In this document: piece by piece, positions 33,361 to 43,359 of the stretch
How the letters are laid out: each line of letters begins with the position of its first letter
Position numbering within the stretch: position 1 is the stretch's first letter
Assembly (NCBI GenBank): GCA_005765155.1
Contig: VCCP01000001.1
Span: 4,960,001 to 5,024,000, forward strand
Direction: 5' to 3'
Length of the DNA: 64,000 nt
From: Zelopaecilomyces penicillatus
Taxonomy: Eukaryota > Ascomycota > Sordariomycetes > Hypocreales > Pseudodiploosporaceae
The notes under the pieces: generated by a model
The model's database searches: none
What the model was told of the DNA's origin: nothing
Seen by the model: the letters and a program-made list of their open reading frames with translations, nothing else
Program-made: the position numbers and the translations under genes

Positions 33361-34158
33361 TTAAACCGTGTCCCGCCATATCCTCACAATCTGCAGCTTC
33401 TCCCAGCCTGCTGTCTTTCCACTGGATCCTACAGTTTCAGCCTTCCAATGAGGGCCCAGCTGCCGTATTCGCTGCTTCGCTTCCTCTGGCTTGTTCTGGG
33501 CGCAGAAAAGAAGATAGGCGCAACCACGAGGGGAAAGGACCTCGGGCAAGGAACTGATTAGGCGATCCGTTGTCTCCATACCGTCTCTGCCGCCGGCGTA
33601 GGAAAGCGCGAGTAGGTAGGAGTCATCATCAAATGAGGGTTTCTTTTCCCCCGCGAACGATGACGATGTTGACGACGGCAAGTCCTCTGAGAACGTCGCC
33701 GGCCGAGACGGCATCTCCGATGTGGGGACATACGGCGGGTTGAAGATGAGCACGTCAATGGTCTGCGCCCGCAATGGGGACGTCAAATCGCCCATACTCG
33801 AGCCCAGATACATGCCATGCGTAGCCCTGTTCTCAGCCTCTGCTTTACCCACGGTACCGACTGTAGCCCGACAAGCAAAGGCGTTCATATCCACGCCCGC
33901 TGTAAGGACAGCCGTGGTGCCGAACAAAGTCTGTGCATGGGCGTGAACAAACGCGAGCACAACGCCAGAACCGGTGCCAATCTCCACCACCAACGGCGCA
34001 CCCGACACCGTGGCGGCCGACGCCCCAGGAGCAAAGTTATGATGCAGAAACTTGGTCTCAGAGTCGGAGGAGAGCGTGTCCAGAAGTAGGAAAGAGTCCT
34101 CGGCGGGCTCGTACACACGCTCGTAGGGGACGTGGGAGGTGTCTGGTGTTGGAAGCAT
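33361..34158 (-). CDS. MTQ2: MTQ2, eRF1 glutamine N5-methyltransferase catalytic subunit
   Basis: Single exon, 265 residues. It opens MLPTPDTSHVPYERVYEPAEDSFLLLDTL, the conserved HemK2/Mtq2 N-terminus. S-adenosylmethionine-binding motif I is VVEIGTGSGVV (about 58-68), an acidic residue follows in GVDMNAFA (about 90), and the catalytic NPPYVP is at 140-145. A Ser-rich, charged insertion (about 155-175) separates it from the closing strands. Mtq2 with its partner Trm112 methylates the Gln of the GGQ motif in release factor eRF1; no Trm112 gene is in the window. The stop is 377 bp from the SMD1 stop, convergent. Confidence 0.94.
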   Translation of the reverse strand: MLPTPDTSHVPYERVYEPAEDSFLLLDTLSSDSETKFLHHNFAPGASAATVSGAPLVVEIGTGSGVVLAFVHAHAQTLFGTTAVLTAGVDMNAFACRATVGTVGKAEAENRATHGMYLGSSMGDLTSPLRAQTIDVLIFNPPYVPTSEMPSRPATFSEDLPSSTSSSFAGEKKPSFDDDSYLLALSYAGGRDGMETTDRLISSLPEVLSPRGCAYLLFCAQNKPEEAKQRIRQLGPHWKAETVGSSGKTAGWEKLQIVRIWRDTV

Positions 34159-34547
34159 GGTGGAGTCTTGGATTAAATGCTTGTGCGGTGTGTGTGTGGT
34201 TTTGTGATGTGCTTGGCGAGAGCTTCACTTTTTTTTTCTCCCACTCAAGATAGGTCAACGAGATAGAACGAGAAGCAAGAGGAACTGAAAAGCTAGTGGG
34301 GCCACGTGATGTCTCCATATTGTAACCACTTTCATCAAATGCATTTACACGATATCTCATGTGGTTGGTTCGAAAAGAACACGGAGGTGCAGCTGGCCAT
34401 GGGATATCATCAATATCTGCATTGTAAAGACTATCAGTACGGGTTGTTCAACCCGGATCTCTGCTGGTGAATCTCATACCTGATTTCCAACCAGAACCCC
34501 ACCATGACATCTCGATCCCACTTCTGCTACACACCTCACGTCACCCA
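34159..34547. other. Intergenic, 390 bp
   Basis: Promoter of MTQ2 and 3' flank of the small Cys-containing gene. No gene seen. Confidence 0.6.
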
Positions 34548-34865
34548 TCAGAGAACGACACAGCTTGATCCAACCTCCCCAAACCGAATCTCTATCCCCC
34601 AATCCCCCCTATCCGGACTCATCCCCCAGTGCAAGCCCCGTCCCATACTCTCCACCACGCGGACCGTATTGCGGTCATACGCACCCTGCAGATCACATCG
34701 TGGGCATGGTCGACCTTTGGTCCTAAAGAACTTGGGTGTGTCCTTGATAGCCTCGGAGCCAAAGCTGCTGCACGTGGAGAAGCCCATCCACGGGCCGCAG
34801 GGTTCGGTGATGACGCCCCAGGTGTGCCCACAGCCTTTGTTCTGAAAGTAGGTGACGATGCACAT
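34548..34865 (-). CDS. Small Cys-containing unidentified protein (105 aa)
   Basis: An open frame of 105 residues with a good start context (CCAACAATG) in the gap between MTQ2 and YVC1, same orientation as both. It contains seven Cys (positions 2, 12, 23, 32, 53, 56, 102), among them GCGHTW near the start and a PCPRC pair in the middle. The first half (MCIVTYFQNKGCGHTW) resembles small conserved proteins I recall from other filamentous ascomycetes, but I cannot give a family name. No signal peptide. GCGHTW and CPRC could bind zinc. A real gene is more likely than not. Confidence 0.62.
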   Translation of the reverse strand: MCIVTYFQNKGCGHTWGVITEPCGPWMGFSTCSSFGSEAIKDTPKFFRTKGRPCPRCDLQGAYDRNTVRVVESMGRGLHWGMSPDRGDWGIEIRFGEVGSSCVVL

Positions 34866-35316
34866 TGTTGGCTTAGGTGTTTATTTCAAAGTGTCCTTGT
34901 TTTCTTTCGTTAAGTTTCACGTCTCTCTTTTAGGTTTCGTTATTGAAAGTGTTGATATAATTGAAATTTGACTTTTAGTTGATGATGGTAAGAAACTCAA
35001 CTTGAATACGCTCCAAGTTAAAGACAAGAGCAGTTTTTGAAGTAAACAGCCTGGAAACACAATGTTGCCAGTTAAGCAAAGGTGAATCAGAACTGATAAG
35101 TCGTCAGTGACTAAGGAGGAGCATATATATGCGAACTATTGAGCACTGGCACCAAACGGAACTTCCAGCGAAAACACATGGGTATTTTGTTCTACTTCGC
35201 AATCTATGAATAAACAAAACAGGTACAAACTCCAATGCTAATTCAACACACAAAACACGTTTTTGCTAAATGGTGAAGAAAGTCTTGTCGCTTCAAATCG
35301 TCTTTTATGCCCTATC
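34866..35316. other. Intergenic, 450 bp
   Basis: Promoter of the 105-residue gene and 3' flank of YVC1; AT-rich, no gene seen. Confidence 0.6.
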
Positions 35317-37869
35317 TCAGTCATTCCCACCCAACGATGACTCTGCAGTTCGCCCATCCCCTTTGCCCAACGTGCTGCTCTCTCCCATACCGTGAAACGT
35401 GTCATCGACATCCACGGGGGATGAAGTACTCGCCGACATCAGCTTTAACAGCATTTTCTCCATGCGTTCCATGGCTTGCTCCATCGCATCCAGGCGATCA
35501 GCAATGCCCTCGTAATCCTCGCCAGTTTCGGTGAATGAGCCTCGCAACTTGGGCGGTATTCCAGGAAACATGGAATCCCGGCGCGACAGCTTCTTTGCTC
35601 CGTCTACCTGTGTGATTTCAGTATCCGTCGTTTCCTGCCGGGTGTACTGACGCCTGATTAGGTGATGGGTCAAGTCGTCATCCACAGCAATATCATCATG
35701 GAAGTCATCTGGGGGCGGAACATCAAATACTGCGCGAAGGTATCTGTAAGCCGAGAGCTGCCACCGTTGCCAGAACCATCTTTCTGTGAGTGTAGTTCCG
35801 GTTCCGAGGCTACCGCGTTCGGCTAAAGCAATGATGAGCAGCAGCGGCAGGTTCACTAGTCGCACTGTGGCGACGTGGATTTTGTGAAACCAGCGAGGGC
35901 TAACGATAAACTTCAACGGCAGTAGGAGGAATACAGCGAGGAGGTTGAAGGGTGGCTGATAAGCGAACACGGCATCGGCTTTGACGCCCTCTAGCGTCAA
36001 TACGGCTCGTCGAAAGTGTATCTCCGCAGTGGCGTTGGAGGAAATATTGCTAAAAGTGTTGGAGAGCATGGACACTAAGATGGTGAGGAAGAGAGTGTTG
36101 CCCAAGAAGGCAAATGTCACCATGACGCAAGGTCCTAGCACCTGATGGAATTCCGTCTGTTGCATCATTTGTTAGTAACGATGGGAGTACATAGAAGGAT
36201 GTCACGGGCTAGTTTGGACCAGTAGCCACTTACTGAACGTTGAATACCAGTGCCGTCGAGCCCGAACCATATGTATATCATCCACTTGGATATCGTTCTA
36301 AATGAGTTAGCATTACATCCAAAGCCTAACGTTGAACGTCATATAAGACGAGTGTCAGTACAACTTACACAAGCGGATGCGCCCCCTCTCCTAGCCACAA
36401 GAGCGATAGCAGAAATCCAAAAAAGCACCAGGCGGCCAGCGCCGTAAGCAAAAGAAAGTCGGCCATCATCGACCGTAATGAGAGAAAGACCAAGTTATCC
36501 GACATCAGGTTGAAGGCTAGACGTGGAACTAGGACGGGGGCTGCGAGAGCCAAGACGTCAAAGGCTTGCTCGGCAGGGGCCACATCACCTATGCGTAGTC
36601 CATGCGCCCGGAGGAAGACATATACGCTATAGATGAGAATAAAGGCAACATCGAGGAAGGACCACAGATTCTGAGTGTAGACTTTCCTGTTGGGGGATTG
36701 GGTCAGCAAAAGCAAGTTTACACCAAAACGGCAGCATTTTACAGAGCGATTATAACAATGAAAAAAAGAGACGTTGTAGAAGGGGTAGAAAGAACAAAAC
36801 TTACCATCCATGCGCCAATATCGTAGCAAATTGATCTAGCCCCCATCCAAAGGCATACACGGCAAAGGCCGCCTCCAAGCCCGTCAATTTTGTCTCAATC
36901 CTCCTAGCCATGACACCAAAGTAGAGAAGCAGCAGGATGGCAAACTGAATAGCCTCGAGGATAGTCCGTATCCGGGGTACCGTCAAACGATACTGGTTCA
37001 GCAGCGGCGACTTGCGGGGATCATACAGCGAGATCGGCCGTTGCTTGTAGTGGTCCGGGATGATGTCCCAGATAGTCGATGGCGTGTAGATGATACGGCC
37101 CTCGTAGATGGCAGATACGACTTTCTGACATGTAGTCGAGCTCAAAAAGTGCTTACTCTCCGTCAAGATGGCCACCTCGAGCGAGGGCAGCGTGCGTTGC
37201 GAGGTCCACCAGGCCTTGTGCTCGGCCTGTTGGCGGACGTGAGCCGGCGCATGCTGGAACGGCTCGAAGCCAGCGAGGAGAATATGTGCCAGCAGCAACA
37301 GACCCTCGGTGCCGTCGTGGTCCTCACCAAAACGCCTCAGAATGCGCGTTGCGATGAGTTCGCAAAGGGCAGCTCGCGTCCAGTTCACGTTGTGGCGATT
37401 ACTCGAGTGCGACTCTTCGTCCAAGAATTGGGCGCGATTGACGAGGAGACAATAGACTGCAGAACCAAAGTGAAAATGCACACACGTCTGTCAGTCAAAT
37501 GATCACCTTTGTTATGATGAGAATGCATTGAAATGCAACACGCAGGGGGGGCGGGCAAAGACAGGGGCATCCCTCACTTATTGATATATCCCCCAGCTCG
37601 TAGAACTTATCCACCAGCGGGCGAATAACAGTCACATTGATCTTGACATCCCGCAGCTGATCCAAACTCAGATAGTCCTCAACAACACTAGCAATATCGC
37701 GCCGGATCCGGTGAATGTTGGTATACACGGGCAGCTCGCTATGCGGGTTCGTTCTACAGCTATACACGTGCTCGCCATCGTCACCATGGTCAGTATAGAG
37801 CCTACTCAACAGCGGCCGCCGCTCCTCCGACGACGGCGGGAGAGTGATTCTCCTACGGCGGTCTGTCAT
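35317..37869 (-). CDS. YVC1: YVC1/TRPY vacuolar cation channel
   Basis: Five minus-strand exons, 37869-37578, 37456-36805, 36686-36369, 36297-36234 and 36156-35317, giving 721 residues; all junctions keep frame. The N-terminal cytosolic part (IRRDIASVVEDYLSLDQLRD, TESKHFLSSTTCQKVV) matches fungal TRPY channels. Six or more hydrophobic segments follow from about residue 235. The short fourth exon plus the start of exon 5 make the pore region: WMIYIWFGLDGTGIQRS|TEFHQVLGP, followed by the last TM (VTFAFLGNTLFLTILVSMLSN). The C-terminus is cytosolic, with acidic stretches (DDFHDDIAVDDD) and a coiled-coil-like segment (ADRLDAMEQAMERMEKMLLKLM). In yeast, Yvc1 releases vacuolar Ca2+ on osmotic shock and is activated by cytosolic calcium and PI(3,5)P2; the acidic cluster corresponds to the Ca2+-sensing site in yeast by position only. 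Confidence 0.92.
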
Positions 37870-38090
37870 CCGAAGTGCCGCTATCCAGAGACTGTCGGTG
37901 GGGAAAGAAACCGCTGCGGATACGAGCGTGAGAGAGAAGAGCAGAGAGTGAGAATGTGGGATGTGGGATGATGGTGGTTTTTTTGGGGGTTTTTTTTTGG
38001 CGCCTAGAATCGTAGAGTTATAGCGTGGGCAATGAATTCAGCACGTCTACTGCACCTGCAATAGCACTTGGGAAATCCTTGTATCAACAG

Positions 38091-38094
38091 AAAC

Positions 38095-38124
<30 letters not shown>
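38091..38124. repeat. AAAAC pentanucleotide repeat
   Basis: About six and a half tandem AAAAC units. Confidence 0.93.
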
Positions 38125-38125
<1 letters not shown>

Positions 38126-38400
38126 CAGCGATGTTGTGGGTAAATGGGTAGGGAAAGGTGGATGGAAGTATTAGAGGCAGCTGGCTGTCAGGCCGTGATG
38201 ACGAAAGCATTTCAGATCATGCAGAGTCAAGTTGGGGTGCATTGGCGTCATTGCCACAGGGGGGGGGCAGTTCCAAGACTTTTGGAGTCTCGGAGACGTG
38301 GCTGATTGGACGACGCTGCCCTCATGGCTACACCACCACCACACCATTCATCAACATCAAAACTTGCACCAATAGCAAAGGTTGAAAAGACCAATCTGGA

Positions 38401-38416
38401 GGGGGGGGGGGGGGGG
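38401..38416. repeat. Poly-G tract (16 nt)
   Basis: Sixteen consecutive G on the plus strand (C on the transcribed-direction minus strand) about 190 bp past the stop of the APH-fold gene's opposite neighbour region. Confidence 0.93.
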
Positions 38417-38591
38417 CCTGCTTGAAATACATCTTCATGACTTGGGACAGTTATAATAATAGCCAACCCATTGTATCATTTTACACGTTATTTGCCTGCT
38501 TATATCATCCGTCACACAATCTGTCACACAAAGTCTAACTCTACATTCCACAACCTCCAGCACACCTCCTCCCTCCCTTCCATCTCTCCCT

Positions 38592-39873
38592 TCACAGCTT
38601 CGCCGTTGAGGCGCCCCTCGCACGCTCCACCAGCTCCCACGCCAGCTCACCCAACGGCTTCCATGTCTTTGCGTAAACCTGCGCCTGCGCACTGCTCGCC
38701 TGGCGCCTTGCGAACCGCGCCGCAATGCCCTGGCACACAGCCGATAGCTTGAAGATGTTGAAAGCCATGCCCCAGGCAAGCTCCGCCCTTGCGTCGTAGT
38801 TGGCCGCCTCCGTGTACCACTCCAGGATCTGCTCCGGCTGTGGCAGGCCCGGCGTCTCGCCTGGCAGGAAGCCTGCGCCGCTGTGTGTGGTTGTGGCGGG
38901 CGATTTGGCCAGGTAGAATTGCGTCAGGAAGTTGGTCACGTCGGAGAGCGGGTGTCCAACAGTGGCCATTTCCCAGCTATATTAAAGGTTAGCAGACATA
39001 GCAACTATAGTGAGGATAGAGAAAAAAAAGAAAAATGGGGATTATGTTAAAGCCAAAGAGGAGACAACATACTCTAGAATGCCGATTACTCGCGGCTCAG
39101 TCTTGTGAAACACAAGGTTATCAATCTTGTAGTCTCCGTGGACCAGCGTCGCCCTGTCTTTAGGCTGTAGCTTCTCGTTCTTGAAGAACCTGATCGAATC
39201 ATCAAAGTGCGAGATCTGCCCCACGACCTCTTTCGAATCAACGTCAACCACCTTGGACTGGCTTGTAGCGATTGTCGACCACGTCGCAATCTGTCGGTTA
39301 TAAAACCCCGTCGTCCTGCCAAAATTGCCCAGCCCGACTTTCCTAAAGTCCACGGCGTGAAACTTGGCCAGGGTGTGGATAGCATCCCGCCACATGGCCG
39401 TTCGATCCTCGGCACTCACCCCCGGCATTGTAAAGTCTTCAATGATGCGTCCGTCGAGGAACTCCATAATGTAGAATGGCGTTCCGATGACCGAATCATC
39501 TTCGCACAGGCAGTACGTCTTGGGCACCGCTACATCCGAGCCCTCCAAGGCATGCATGATGCGATACTCGCGCTCGACGGCGTGCGCCGTCTTGGACAGC
39601 AGCTTCCCAGGGGGCTTCTTTCGCATGACATAGCGTTTACCTTCGGCATCGGTGATCTGGTAAGTTGGGTTCGATTGCCCAAAGCCAAACTGCAAGAAAG
39701 ATGGGTTCACTGGTCAGCGTCTTGGACACAACTCTCCTCGCCACATTTTGGCTGGATACCACCAATTGCCTTACCTGTTTCAGCCCAATCGGCGTCTTTA
39801 TAATCGGCACATTCTCCGAGAGGAATTTCTCAAACGCCTTCTCATCAATGGGCTGTCGTACTACGCCCGCCAT
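38592..39873 (-). CDS. APH-fold phosphotransferase (ACAD10/11 kinase-like)
   Basis: Exons 39873-39775, 39689-39073 and 38976-38592 give 366 residues. The start MAGVVRQPIDEKAFEKFL has a strong GTCACCATGG context; an in-frame ATG at 39885 would add MFVT. The APH/choline-kinase-like fold is seen in the nucleotide-binding opening FGFGQSNPTYQITDAEG and RYVMRKKPPGKLLSK, the Brenner-type catalytic loop HGDYKIDN (217-224) and the metal-binding ILDWEMATVGHPLSD, in which the Asp codon (239) is formed across intron 2 (GA|C). Reading through the intron would wrongly show Glu. The same domain is the N-terminal part of mammalian ACAD10/ACAD11, which act in 4-hydroxy-acid breakdown; fungi often have it as a separate protein, with an acyl-CoA dehydrogenase elsewhere. 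The substrate is inferred only from that similarity. Confidence 0.88.
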
Positions 39874-41248
39874 GGTGACAAACAAGCTGGGATGTCGGGC
39901 GACTTTGGTGAAGCTGGTGCTGGGTGGTGGTAGGGCGACCTACGAAGACGAACAATGTAAATGTTGCGCGCGCACACAACGCAGGCACGATGGATATCAC
40001 AGAATAATGGATCAATTGAAGTCAATTTTCCTCTCCGGTCGAACACTGCGTGAGAATACAACAAGAACTTTGCAGTGACACAGCAGGTGATGGGGAGGGG
40101 AGAAACTGACAAACGGTTAGTCAATCGGCTCGGCCGTTGTCTGACGTACCGAGGCACAACCAGCGATCCAGCCGGGCCAGCATAACCACAACTATTCCTC
40201 TTATCTCAGGTGGTACGTACTTACCTGCGCAGTGCCGTGCCGCCCACGAAGGCTGTGCCCCAAAAAACTCCACCCTCCCGAGGCTTTAGTAATTGTGGGC
40301 TTTCCTCTCATTGGAGAAAAGAAGAATGGTATTTTCAAGGCTGTCACGGCGGCAAGATGGACCAATCGTCTTATACAGTCACTTGCCATTGTCGCTGCCC
40401 ACTGAAACCATTAAGTTCAAGCAATTGATAAATTATAATTTGCATATCAAACAAGTTCACGCTGTCTGTCAAGTTCAATAACCCGAGGTAATAATATCCG
40501 GCGACGGACAACCACCGTTGAATCTATATTATCCATCACCAGCCCAACCGTCAACCCTGAGTGTCATGGCACTGCCTTTCTCTTTTGGTTTTATTGATGA
40601 CCTGATTTTGTCCATTTCAAAATGCTTGAATCATTGTTTTGATCTGTTTTTTTTTTTTCCTTTTGCTTCATTGCATTCTGTGTGCGCCAGCATTTGAGAT
40701 GATCGAAACAACAACAACAAACGGGCCGTCCGTCGCCCACACGATATCTTTCCTTTCTCATTGGTAACCAGACCAAATATTTCTTCCCCAAGTCGAATCA
40801 ACCATCGTGACAACAAGGAGAAGCATCAAAAACGTAAGGAAAGGGGTTGAGCAAAGAAAACAAGGGGTATCCATCGTGTCGAGTCATCCAAGCATTCTGT
40901 CGGTCCAGGTTTCCTCAAGGATGCTGCACATCAAGACAATGTGCAGAGTATGCTGTTGCCAGTCCGAGTATGTAATAAAACAGGGCCTGCGCATCACTCT
41001 AAGATACCATACAAGATGCCGCAAGCATCATCGCGGCTCTCGAAACAGATGCACCAAAGAGCATGCGCCCTTACCGGCCAAAAAGACCAACACCTCGCCG
41101 CCCCATATAGTAAAAATGTCAACCCAAAAAGAGGGAGGGAATGGTGTGGCAGACAACGCTACCCCATTGCCTCATGTTTCAACGCCAATCAAAAAAAGAA
41201 AGAGGGTATTTTCCTTTCGTCCGTGCTATCAGAATCGCATCCGTCCCT
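39874..41248. other. Intergenic, 1.4 kb
   Basis: Promoter of the APH-fold gene and 3' flank of HAP2. Several overlapping frames of up to 179 codons on the plus strand have no resemblance to a family and partly run antisense to HAP2; no gene supported. Confidence 0.6.
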
Positions 41249-42178
41249 TCAGCTGTCATCCTCATCCTCACCATTTCCTTCGATAATCTCATCCTGGGTT
41301 TTGAGTTTCTTATTAGAGGTCGAAGGCCCGGATTCAGACTTGCGTTTTGAACCAGCGGAGAGGGTAGGCTCCTTCATCTCTACGCCCTCAATCTTCTCCT
41401 CATCTGCTTTTTCCATAGCAGCAACCTCTTCGGCCGTTAGGAAACGGCCTCCTGGGCCACGGGGTCTCCGCATGGCGTGATTATGTCGGGACTCGTGCAG
41501 ATAGGGCTTCCGGCCTTTAGATGTGAGTCTCAACTGCTCCTCCAGCCGCTGACGGGCAACACGCCGTTTGAGGATTCGGTGGAATTGCTTGGCATTAACG
41601 TAAAGCGGGGATTCCTCCACGGGACCAGAAGGCATTTCGGGTGATTGAGGATTGTGCATGGCCTGACCAGGAGGCATCTGTGGAGGCGCTACGCCGGGGC
41701 GGGGTCCACCATGGGACATCATGGCTTGAGCATTGGGAACGCCTGGACTGGTGACTTGACTTAGACGTCGCCCGGGAATTTGGGACATGCTGTTCATTCG
41801 CGGCGAGTGACGGCCATCTTTCTTTGAGTTGGCTCCGCCCATGCGAGGCGAAGTGTGAGGCATGCTAGGATCGGGGTGCATGTATGGGTAGTTTGAGCCA
41901 GAAGCAGCAGCAGTGGCAGCCATTGCGGCAGCCTGAATTCCCGGCATGCCATAGGGAACCTGCTGCATGCCCTGCTGAGGCACGCCGTATTGTGGTTGAT
42001 ACATGGTGTGACTCGGGCCTTGACCTGGCTGTTGTGGGGACGCGAGAATCGGAGAGGATTGTACGGCGTGTTGATTGATGCTATGGTTGGTGGGCGAGGT
42101 GATGTTACCACCTGCTCCGGCGTTCGCGTAACCTGAAGGAGTGCTGTGCTGCTGTTGCGTGTACTGCGCGTACTCCAT
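41249..42178 (-). CDS. hapB: HAP2/NF-YA subunit of the CCAAT-binding complex
   Basis: Single exon, 309 residues. The first 185 residues are Gln/Pro/Met/Ala-rich activation-type sequence. The conserved NF-YA core occupies about 188-250: the NF-YB/NF-YC-binding helix PLYVNAKQFHRILKRRVARQ, then the DNA-binding part LHESRHNHAMRRPRGPGGRF. The C-terminus has a basic nuclear-localisation-like KRKSES...NKKLK and an acidic end (GEDEDDS). It assembles with HAP3/HAP5 histone-fold subunits (and HapX in filamentous fungi) on CCAAT boxes, controlling iron homeostasis, redox and metabolic genes. Four CCAAT motifs lie within 360 bp upstream of its own start codon, suggesting autoregulation. The start context at 42178 is acceptable and there are no upstream in-frame exons I could support. 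Confidence 0.94.
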   Translation of the reverse strand: MEYAQYTQQQHSTPSGYANAGAGGNITSPTNHSINQHAVQSSPILASPQQPGQGPSHTMYQPQYGVPQQGMQQVPYGMPGIQAAAMAATAAASGSNYPYMHPDPSMPHTSPRMGGANSKKDGRHSPRMNSMSQIPGRRLSQVTSPGVPNAQAMMSHGGPRPGVAPPQMPPGQAMHNPQSPEMPSGPVEESPLYVNAKQFHRILKRRVARQRLEEQLRLTSKGRKPYLHESRHNHAMRRPRGPGGRFLTAEEVAAMEKADEEKIEGVEMKEPTLSAGSKRKSESGPSTSNKKLKTQDEIIEGNGEDEDDS

Positions 42179-42271
42179 CCCACGGGGATCGATGCTCCGA
42201 TAGGAATGATGTCGCGAAGTTGTCGCGAAGGCAATGTGGGGTCTTTTTTTGTCGTCGCGAGCCTTCCAGTA

Positions 42272-42541
42272 CCAATCAAAGCTAGTCTCTTGAGGGGCAG
42301 AACGGGTGGGCTAGGCGGGCGCAAATGTTCGGAGTGCCGGAAGGAAGTAAATTGGAAAAGTAAAACTTGGGATAAGCAGCAATCAGATGGCTGCGAGTGG
42401 TGATGCTGTAGCGAATATCAAGGAAGGATTCCGGATTCCGCCAGCGCCTTGGGTATAATTGGGCACGTCTGTTGGGAGTAATTTCGTCACCAAAGACAGA
42501 GACAGGTCGCGAGTGTGCGGCGCGATGTACAGGCACCCAAT
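42272..42541. promoter_or_regulatory. Cluster of four CCAAT boxes upstream of hapB
   Basis: CCAAT at 42272-42276 and 42537-42541 on the plus strand, and ATTGG (CCAAT on the minus strand) at 42351-42355 and 42459-42463. By chance about one would be expected in either orientation in this span. HapB is itself the DNA-contacting subunit for this motif. Confidence 0.6.
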
Positions 42542-43340
42542 CTATCGGGCGTGCGTTGGGTGAGCTGGCAGTTGGTGCGATGTGCTTAGTACGTGGCTCA
42601 CAAAAGTCGAGCAGGGCGTCTGCAAGCTGATGTCGTGGGCTTTAGTCGCGGGGGGTCAAGCGGGAGGGTAGCTTAGCCTCGAGGTACGGATAGCCACGTG
42701 AAAACAGGAACAAAGAGGCAAAGACGTCAAGGCCAACTAGGCAGCGGCAGCGGGAAGAAGCGGACGAAACAGAACAACTGGTTTGCTTCCCCAGAGCCTC
42801 TCAACGGAGAACTAATTGATCTGTCCAACCAGAGGCGTTAGCTCACCTGTATATAGTTTGAATGCTGGAACTGTGGGACGGTGAGAGGTGTCCAAGGAAA
42901 AACGGGACGGACCCGCCGGTGTCTGGGTGGCCACACTTGTGATGCGCTGGCAGAAGGCCATGCATGGCGGGATATGCACAAGCCAGACCCACCAGGCCAA
43001 CAGGCTCTCGACAGCCCCCAATCGATGCCATGGACTCGGTGCAAGCAAGGCAAATAAGAGAAGAGAGTCTGCTTCACACAGGGCCAGCCCAAGGGAAGGT
43101 GCAGCGATCCAGATCCAGCGCTCTGAGACTTGCAGTCAAGCTCCCAGGCCATCCATCAGGACTGCTAGCAGATGAAGCCTTTTCCCACGGCTCAATGCCA
43201 TGACAGCTGCCACTGAGGACGGGGGCTGGGAAGACAACGCAAGCCATGGCAGGGCGGTGCGGTGCGGAAGGGGAGCATGTTGGGCATTGAGGCTAGGCGC
43301 ATCTGGACGTAGTGGGTAGGGGAGGGAGAGAGAGGGCTGA

Positions 43341-43359
43341 TGGTGGTGGTGGTGGTGGT
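43341..43359. repeat. GGT trinucleotide repeat
   Basis: Six TGG/GGT units in the hapB upstream region. Confidence 0.85.

Larger units (their letters stand above)
37870..38591. other. Intergenic, 720 bp, repeat-rich
   Basis: Promoter of YVC1 and 3' flank of the APH-fold gene. It holds an AAAAC pentanucleotide repeat and a 16-nt G tract. No gene seen. Confidence 0.6.

Noticed and set aside
32841..33557. 238-codon plus frame over the SMD1 tail and the 3' flanks
   Set aside because: Begins in the RG-tail DNA in the wrong frame and continues through 3' UTR into MTQ2 antisense.
39073..39080. Apparent Asp to Glu change in the catalytic ILDWE motif of the APH-fold protein
   Set aside because: Caused by reading into the intron; splicing restores Asp.
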